The notes below the pieces were generated by a model, which searched no databases, was not told where the DNA came from, and saw only the letters and a program-made list of their open reading frames with translations. This document shows positions 57,705-64,000 of a DNA stretch of 64,000 nucleotides, piece after piece (the first letter of the stretch is position 1; each line of letters opens with the position of its first letter). Source of the DNA: Virgibacillus salexigens (lineage in GTDB: Bacteria; Bacillota; Bacilli; Bacillales; Amphibacillaceae); NCBI RefSeq assembly GCF_014905415.1, contig NZ_BNEO01000001.1, positions 1,576,037 through 1,640,036 of the forward strand, given 5' to 3'. The position numbers and the translations under genes are program-made.

Positions 57705-58619
57705 ATGTCAATGTCAAAAAAATTATTATTAGCGATCATTGTTGTACTTTTAATTACAAATATAGCTACGTTGTTAGTTTGGAATAATGAAGAGCGTGTA
57801 GAATTAGGCAATGGAGATAGTAAAAGCTTAAGCCAAAAGGAAGATGTAGCTTCGGTTGATGGTGAAAATATTACATTTCAGGAATGGAATCAATCCTTAA
57901 GGAATAATTATGGTAAAAAACAATTACAAACACTAATTGACCAAAAAATTGTGGAACAAATGGCAGACGAAAAAGGTATACAGATTAGCGATAAAGTTAT
58001 CAATCGCGAAATATCAAGGTTGGTAGCAAAACAAGGTGTATTGTCAAAATCGGAATACACAGCATTAGAAGAACAATGGATAGAAGATATCCGATATCGT
58101 TATCAACTACAATTGCTATTAGCTGAAGGGGCTTCGATACCTGAGGAAGAGATAACAACTTATTATAATACATACGGCGATCAATATAACTTCAGTGCTT
58201 CCATGCAAACGTCTCATATTCTTGTAGATAATATGGAGACTGCAAATAAAATATATGAAGAGTTAGAAGCAGGAGCTTCATTTAAATTACTTGCGCAGGA
58301 ATATTCGAATGATGAAACCACGAAGAAAGATGGAGGCTACTTAGGATTCATTTATACATCGAGTCAATTCTTTCCAAATGGTTATGCGGATATTGCCGTA
58401 GATATGAAAGAACATACGTATAGTAAACCATTTGTCGCTGATAATGGTATTGCCATTCTATATCTTCATAGAAAATTACCCTCTATTGAATTCACTTATG
58501 AAGAGATGAAACCATATATAAAAAGTGAGCTGGCCTTACAGGAAAAGAATCAACCTTTAGAGGCTGCCGCCCTTTGGAGTAATAAGGAGATTGACTGGAT
58601 ATACGGAGAAAACCAATAA
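57705..58619 (+). CDS. yacD: Membrane-anchored PrsA-like peptidyl-prolyl isomerase YacD
   Basis: 304 residues. N-terminal membrane span (about 6-27) without a lipobox cysteine, then a SurA/PrsA-type N-domain and a parvulin (rotamase) domain (about 165-260: A-Q-E-Y-S-N-D-E-T-T-K-K-D-G-G-Y-L-G). Probably helps secreted proteins fold outside the membrane. ATG at 57705 with AGGGGG upstream; a second ATG two codons later is possible. Confidence 0.9.
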   Translation: MSMSKKLLLAIIVVLLITNIATLLVWNNEERVELGNGDSKSLSQKEDVASVDGENITFQEWNQSLRNNYGKKQLQTLIDQKIVEQMADEKGIQISDKVINREISRLVAKQGVLSKSEYTALEEQWIEDIRYRYQLQLLLAEGASIPEEEITTYYNTYGDQYNFSASMQTSHILVDNMETANKIYEELEAGASFKLLAQEYSNDETTKKDGGYLGFIYTSSQFFPNGYADIAVDMKEHTYSKPFVADNGIAILYLHRKLPSIEFTYEEMKPYIKSELALQEKNQPLEAAALWSNKEIDWIYGENQ

Positions 58620-58651
58620 TATAAAACAATCTGACAATTATAACGTTTGAG

Positions 58652-58680
58652 TTGACATTTGACCAGGTAAAACGTAAATT
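58652..58680 (+). promoter_or_regulatory. Probable sigma-A promoter of cysK
   Basis: TTGACA (58652-58657), 17 bp, TAAATT (58675-58680). Confidence 0.55.
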
Positions 58681-58724
58681 AGAATTAATCATACAAAATA
58701 ACTAGGAATTAGGAGGAAATGAGG

Positions 58725-59651
58725 ATGAAAGTAGCGAATAATATAGCTGAACTTATTGGGGAAACACCCGTTGTGAAATTAAACAATATAGCAGATGACG
58801 ACAGTGCGGACATTTATGTCAAGCTAGAGTTTATGAACCCTGGCAGTTCTGTAAAAGATCGTATCGCATTAGCAATGATTGAAGCCGCCGAAAAAGATGG
58901 GGCATTAAAAGAGGGCGATACAATTATTGAACCTACTAGTGGTAATACGGGAATTGGCTTAGCAATGGTAGCTGCTGCCAAAGGGTATAAGGCAGTACTT
59001 GTTATGCCAGATACGATGAGCCAAGAACGTCGCAACTTATTGCGTGCATACGGTGCTCAGCTTGTTTTAACTCCCGGTGCAGAAGGGATGAAAGGAGCCA
59101 TTAGTAAAGCAGAGGAGTTACAGAAACAAAATAATTATTTTATGCCACAGCAATTCAATAACGAGGCCAACCCTGAAGTTCACGCACGGACAACAGGTGC
59201 AGAAATTGTTTCACAAATGAGTGAAGGTTTAGATGCGTTTGTTGCTGGTATTGGTACTGGAGGTACAATTACTGGGGCAGGAAAAGTATTAAAAGAAAAC
59301 TTTGAAGGCATACAATTATATGCAGTTGAACCATCTGCTTCTGCCGTGCTTTCCGGTGAAACTCCGGGACCACATAAAATTCAAGGTATTGGTGCAGGAT
59401 TCGTTCCCAAGATTTTGGATACGGATATATATAATGAAATTTTACGAATTGATAATGAGGAAGCATTTGCTACTTCAAGAGAAGTAGCTACTACAAATGG
59501 GATTTTGGGTGGTATTTCTGCTGGTGCTGCAGTTGCAGCTGCTAAGAAAATAGCTAAAAAGCTAGGTAAAGGTAAGAAGGTGCTTGCTGTATTCCCTGAT
59601 AATGGAGAAAGGTATTTATCAACCCCGCTTTATCAATTTGAGGAAAAATAA
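58725..59651 (+). CDS. cysK: Cysteine synthase A
   Basis: PLP enzyme that makes cysteine from O-acetylserine and sulfide. 308 residues, as in B. subtilis. The PLP lysine is K44 in P-G-S-S-V-K-D-R; the substrate loop is T-S-G-N-T-G-I and the phosphate cradle G-T-G-G-T. ATG at 58725 with AGGAGG 8 bases upstream; the ATG at 58719 is too close. Monocistronic. Confidence 0.97.
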   Translation: MKVANNIAELIGETPVVKLNNIADDDSADIYVKLEFMNPGSSVKDRIALAMIEAAEKDGALKEGDTIIEPTSGNTGIGLAMVAAAKGYKAVLVMPDTMSQERRNLLRAYGAQLVLTPGAEGMKGAISKAEELQKQNNYFMPQQFNNEANPEVHARTTGAEIVSQMSEGLDAFVAGIGTGGTITGAGKVLKENFEGIQLYAVEPSASAVLSGETPGPHKIQGIGAGFVPKILDTDIYNEILRIDNEEAFATSREVATTNGILGGISAGAAVAAAKKIAKKLGKGKKVLAVFPDNGERYLSTPLYQFEEK

Positions 59652-59665
59652 TTTTTAAGTTGTTT

Positions 59666-59695
59666 GCCAGTATCGTAAAGGTACTGGCTTTTTTA
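59666..59695 (+). terminator. Terminator of cysK
   Basis: GCCAGTA (59666-59672) pairs with TACTGGC (59682-59688), followed by six T. Confidence 0.9.
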
Positions 59696-59703
59696 CGTAA
59701 AAC

Positions 59704-59729
59704 ATCAACTATATAAAATAATAGTTGAT
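59704..59729. repeat. Perfect 9-bp inverted repeat upstream of folP
   Basis: ATCAACTAT (59704-59712) and ATAGTTGAT (59721-59729) with an 8-bp centre. Operator-like, in front of the fol operon where B. subtilis has the pab genes. Confidence 0.4.
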
Positions 59730-59820
59730 TGAAAAGCTTTTCTTACGGGATCGGGTCGCCTGGTGTCTCGTTCTGTGATACGATAAATAATGAATTTGGT
59801 AGAAAGAAGGTACGGCTACT

Positions 59821-60642
59821 ATGCGTTTAACAACGAAAAAGAAAGCTTATGATTTAACAGTACGCACGCATATTATGGGAATCTTAAATGTTACTCCTGA
59901 TTCTTTTTCCGATGGTGGCAATTATACCACGATCGCTAAAGCAGTGGATCAGGCTATTCTTATGGAGAAGCAAGGTGCAGATATTATAGACATCGGTGGA
60001 GAATCAACCCGACCTAATCACGATCCAGTCTCACAGGAAGAAGAAATTGAGCGTGTAGTTCCAGTAATAAAGGCAATAAAGGAAAAGGTGCAGATTCCAA
60101 TTTCCATTGATACATTCAAAGCTGGGACAGCCCAAGCCGCGTTAGAAGCTGGTGCAGATATTATTAACGATGTATGGGGAGCAAAGAAAGAGCCAGCAAT
60201 TGCTAACGTTGCAAGCGCTTTTCAATCTCCAATTATCTTAATGCATAATCGAGAACATATCGATTATCAAAATTTAATTTCAGATATGCTCAACGATTTG
60301 CAAGAAAGCATTGATATAGCTTTAGCAGCAGGAGTGAAGAAAGACAATATTATTATTGATCCCGGGATTGGTTTTGCAAAAACGGCAAAAGATAATTTGT
60401 TAGTACTGAATCAACTGGAACGGTTCAAGCAGTTAGGCTATCCTATATTACTAGCTACGTCGAGGAAAAGATTTATTGGACGTGTATTAGACTTACCAGC
60501 TAATCAGAGGGATATCGGTACAGGTGCTACTACTTGTATGGGAGTAATGAAAGGCGCCCATATGGTACGTGTTCATGATGTGAAGACAAATGTGGAGTTA
60601 TCAAAAATGATGGATGCTATGCTTCATGTAAAAAGAGGGTAG
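59821..60642 (+). CDS. folP: Dihydropteroate synthase
   Basis: Condenses pterin pyrophosphate with p-aminobenzoate (the sulfonamide target; sul in B. subtilis). 273 residues. G-I-L-N-V-T-P-D-S-F-S-D-G-G (pterin loop), D-I-G-G-E-S-T-R-P and S-R-K-R-F-I-G. AGAAGG upstream of the ATG. First gene of folP-folB-folK-yazB. Confidence 0.97.
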   Translation: MRLTTKKKAYDLTVRTHIMGILNVTPDSFSDGGNYTTIAKAVDQAILMEKQGADIIDIGGESTRPNHDPVSQEEEIERVVPVIKAIKEKVQIPISIDTFKAGTAQAALEAGADIINDVWGAKKEPAIANVASAFQSPIILMHNREHIDYQNLISDMLNDLQESIDIALAAGVKKDNIIIDPGIGFAKTAKDNLLVLNQLERFKQLGYPILLATSRKRFIGRVLDLPANQRDIGTGATTCMGVMKGAHMVRVHDVKTNVELSKMMDAMLHVKRG

Positions 60643-60645
60643 AAT

Positions 60646-61014
60646 ATGGATAAAATAATCTTAAATAACTTGCAATTTTATGGATTTCATGGATTACTTT
60701 CAGAGGAAAATAAGTTGGGTCAACGGTTTCAGGTAGATGCGACATTATATATTGATTTACGGCATGCTGGGAAAAGCGATGATATGAATCATTCTGTCCA
60801 TTATGGACAAGCATATGAATTGATCAAAGAAGTAGTTGAGGGGGAAAAGTTGAATTTAATTGAAGCAGTGGCAGAAAGTATTGCAACTAAATTATTAACT
60901 AGGTTTCATTTATTGGAAGCATGCACGATCAAAGTTACGAAACCAGATCCCCCAATCCCGGGCCATTATGATTCAGTTGCCGTAGAAATTTATAGGGAGA
61001 AGAATGATGAATAA
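60646..61014 (+). CDS. folB: Dihydroneopterin aldolase
   Basis: Makes 6-hydroxymethyl-dihydropterin. 122 residues, with F-Y-G-F-H-G-L-L-S-E-E (catalytic Glu) and the K-P-D-P-P-I-P-G-H-Y-D-S-V-A-V-E end. 3 bases after folP, overlapping folK by 8 bases. Confidence 0.96.
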   Translation: MDKIILNNLQFYGFHGLLSEENKLGQRFQVDATLYIDLRHAGKSDDMNHSVHYGQAYELIKEVVEGEKLNLIEAVAESIATKLLTRFHLLEACTIKVTKPDPPIPGHYDSVAVEIYREKNDE

Positions 61015-61519
61015 GGTATATCTAGCATTAGGAACAAATATTGAACCAAGAGAACAACATTTAGAAAGTGGGTTGCGGGGAATAATGGAGCACCCTAATA
61101 TTACAGTTACCAGACAATCTTCTATTTACCAAACAGCTCCTGTAGGGTATACAAACCAAGCTGATTTTTTAAATATGGTCATTGAAATAGAAACATCATG
61201 TAGCCCGTTAGCCTTATTGGATTATTGTCAAACGTTAGAGCAAGAATTAGGAAGAGAACGAACGATTCGTTTTGGTCCAAGAACAATAGACCTTGACATT
61301 TTACTTTATAATCAAGAAAATAGTAAAACAGAGCGATTAATCATTCCGCATCCACGGATGCATGAACGTGCATTCGTTCTAATTCCATTACATGAAATAG
61401 CGCCAGATATAGTAATACCAGAGCAGGAAAGGCGAGTATCTGAATTAATAAAAAAGCTTCCGGGAAAAGACATAAAGGATGTATCTATATGGATAAAAAA
61501 CGAATCGGCAGACGAATAA
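61007..61519 (+). CDS. folK: 2-amino-4-hydroxy-6-hydroxymethyldihydropteridine pyrophosphokinase
   Basis: Activates the pterin for folP. 170 residues, with A-L-G-T-N-I-E-P-R, the R-F-G-P-R-T-I-D-L-D-I-L-L-Y signature and P-H-P-R-M-H-E-R-A-F-V-L. The ATG at 61007 is chosen (AGGGAGA 6 bases upstream); ATG 61004 is one codon earlier. Overlaps yazB. Confidence 0.97.
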   Translation: MNKVYLALGTNIEPREQHLESGLRGIMEHPNITVTRQSSIYQTAPVGYTNQADFLNMVIEIETSCSPLALLDYCQTLEQELGRERTIRFGPRTIDLDILLYNQENSKTERLIIPHPRMHERAFVLIPLHEIAPDIVIPEQERRVSELIKKLPGKDIKDVSIWIKNESADE

Positions 61520-61725
61520 AGGCATTTCGCAAGTTAAAAGGCTATACACAAATAGATTTTGCCAAAGAACTAGATGTTCCACTATCTGCCATTGGTGGTG
61601 TTGAACGAGGATCGAAAGAACTTTCTGACGACCTTTTACAAAAGGTGGCTGCTACATTAGAAATATCCAAAGAAGAATTAACATTGCAAGTACAAGAGGT
61701 AGATAATAATTCAGGAGAATCATAA
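61489..61725 (+). CDS. yazB: Small XRE-family HTH protein YazB
   Basis: 78-residue protein that is essentially one Cro/C1 helix-turn-helix (G-Y-T-Q-I-D-F-A-K-E-L-D-V-P-L-S-A-I-G-G-V-E-R-G). Role unknown; the same gene follows folK in B. subtilis. The ATG lies 31 bases inside folK with AAAGGATG upstream. A weak ATTCC/GGAAT hairpin follows (near 61744). Confidence 0.9.
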   Translation: MDKKRIGRRIKAFRKLKGYTQIDFAKELDVPLSAIGGVERGSKELSDDLLQKVAATLEISKEELTLQVQEVDNNSGES

Positions 61726-61882
61726 AAGAAAAGAATTGTTTATTCCAAATTGGGAATTAAATATTTCTTTGTAGAGTATGTAACTAAATGGGAAGAGGAA
61801 GCTAAAGCTTAATGATTATTATAAAATTTGCAAGTTGCGGGTTTTTACCATGAATTGTATTTGTTTTATCAAAGCTCATGAA

Positions 61883-63422
<1,540 letters not shown>

Positions 63423-63439
63423 TAATAAAAGTAGTCAAC

Positions 63440-63468
63440 ATAGGACGAGCATGCTCGTCCTATTTTTT
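63440..63468 (+). terminator. Terminator of lysS
   Basis: Perfect palindrome ATAGGACGAGCA/TGCTCGTCCTAT (63440-63463) with six T. Confidence 0.92.
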
Positions 63469-63615
63469 ATAAGAAAGCGGATGTAGCCAAAGAAGGTTTT
63501 AGTTTATGTATAAGGGGTAGATGATATATAAAGACGAAATAAATAAAAGAAGGAAAATATCGAATTTAAGAAAGAATACAAATTAAAGCTTCGTTAATTT
63601 TTCTTTAAAAAAAGC

Positions 63616-63644
63616 TTGATTTCAAACTACAAACATGGTAAATT
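63616..63644 (+). promoter_or_regulatory. rRNA operon promoter P1
   Basis: TTGATT (63616-63621), 17 bp, TAAATT (63639-63644). Confidence 0.65.
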
Positions 63645-63715
63645 AAATACCGTTGCTTCATAAGGCAACAGAACACATGCCATGCATAACTCTTGAAAAT
63701 AATTTAAAAAAGTTA

Positions 63716-63744
63716 TTGACTTATGACGCGCTGCATGGTATATT
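63716..63744 (+). promoter_or_regulatory. rRNA operon promoter P2
   Basis: TTGACT (63716-63721), 17 bp, TATATT (63739-63744), preceded by an A-rich tract. Confidence 0.85.
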
Positions 63745-63802
63745 AATAAAGTCGCCAATTTGGGAAGCGAAACAGTTGATTATAAAAACTTGAAAAAAGT
63801 TA

Positions 63803-63831
63803 TTGACAAACGCTAATCAAACTGGTATAAT
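63803..63831 (+). promoter_or_regulatory. rRNA operon promoter P3
   Basis: TTGACA (63803-63808), 17 bp, TATAAT (63826-63831): perfect consensus. The same AAAAAAGTTATTGAC upstream block as P2. Confidence 0.92.
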
Positions 63832-63837
63832 AAAAGA

Positions 63838-64000
63838 GTTGCTGCAAAAAGCGACTAAGAAATATTTGCTCTTTGAAAACTGAACAAAACAACCAGTATG
63901 TCAAGAAAAACAGGTAACCTGTTATTTCTATAAAACAACCAGAAGGCAACTTCTGGAGAAGCTAAGAAGAATGATTAACGGTGTTTAATCATAAACAAAC
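63838..64000 (+). other. Leader of an rRNA operon (16S gene lies beyond the window)
   Basis: Contains the boxA-like TGCTCTTTG (63868-63876) followed by AAAACTGAACAAAAC, typical of Bacillus pre-rRNA, and a hairpin CCAGAAG (63939-63945)/CTTCTGG (63950-63956). The mature 16S start motif (GAGTTTGATC) is not yet reached at 64000. Confidence 0.88.

Overview
The window is a 64 kb, AT-rich chromosomal segment of a spore-forming Firmicute of the family Bacillaceae. It is close to the replication origin by comparison with Bacillus subtilis, whose dnaX-to-rrn gene order it follows almost step for step. Protein lengths and motifs match B. subtilis closely, but with enough divergence to suggest an Oceanobacillus/Virgibacillus-type relative; the species cannot be fixed from sequence alone. 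Sporulation genes (bofA, csfB, yabG, sspF, spoVG, fin, spoVT, yabP, yabQ, spoIIE) show it makes endospores. Several carry recognisable sigma-F, G, H, K, B or Spo0A sites.

Layout. 1-4.5 kb: 3' end of tadA, SRP RNA, a beta-carbonic anhydrase gene on the minus strand, then dnaX-ebfC-recR-yaaL. 4.5-13.4 kb: an accessory block not found here in B. subtilis. It holds a DUF2332 gene, a 415-residue HTH/TPR regulator (NprR-like size and architecture) and a divergent operon: a 1383-residue secreted subtilase, a SipW-type signal peptidase and two TasA/camelysin-like exported proteins. 13.4-21.3 kb: bofA, csfB, yaaO, tmk, darA, yaaR, holB, ricT, yabA, trmN6, yazA, rsmI. 21.4-32.3 kb: abrB (minus), metS, tatD, yabE, rnmV, ksgA, yabG, veg, sspF, ispE, purR, spoVG. 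32.4-46.5 kb: glmU, prs, ctc, pth, fin, mfd, spoVT, yabM, yabN, rqcP, yabP, yabQ, divIC, yabR. 46.5-64 kb: one tRNA-Met (minus), spoIIE, yabS, yabT, tilS, hprT, ftsH, coaX, hslO, yacD, cysK, folP-folB-folK-yazB, lysS, then three tandem rRNA promoters and the leader of an rrn operon whose 16S gene lies beyond the window.

The core genes cover replication (dnaX, holB, yabA), repair (recR, mfd), tRNA and rRNA maturation (tadA, tilS, trmN6, ksgA, rnmV, rsmI), aminoacyl-tRNA synthesis (metS, lysS), nucleotide, cofactor and wall precursors (tmk, prs, hprT, ispE, glmU, coaX, fol genes), protein quality control (ftsH, hslO, yacD, rqcP) and sporulation. Compared with B. subtilis the window lacks xpaC/yaaN, yabJ, the pab genes and dusB at their usual positions.

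The most interesting parts are the protease/SipW/TasA-like operon with its divergent regulator, paired operator-like repeats and a tiny hydrophobic ORF, and two strongly structured intergenic segments (ftsH-coaX and spoVT-yabM) that could encode undescribed RNAs. All assignments come from reading the sequence; no database search or folding program was run.
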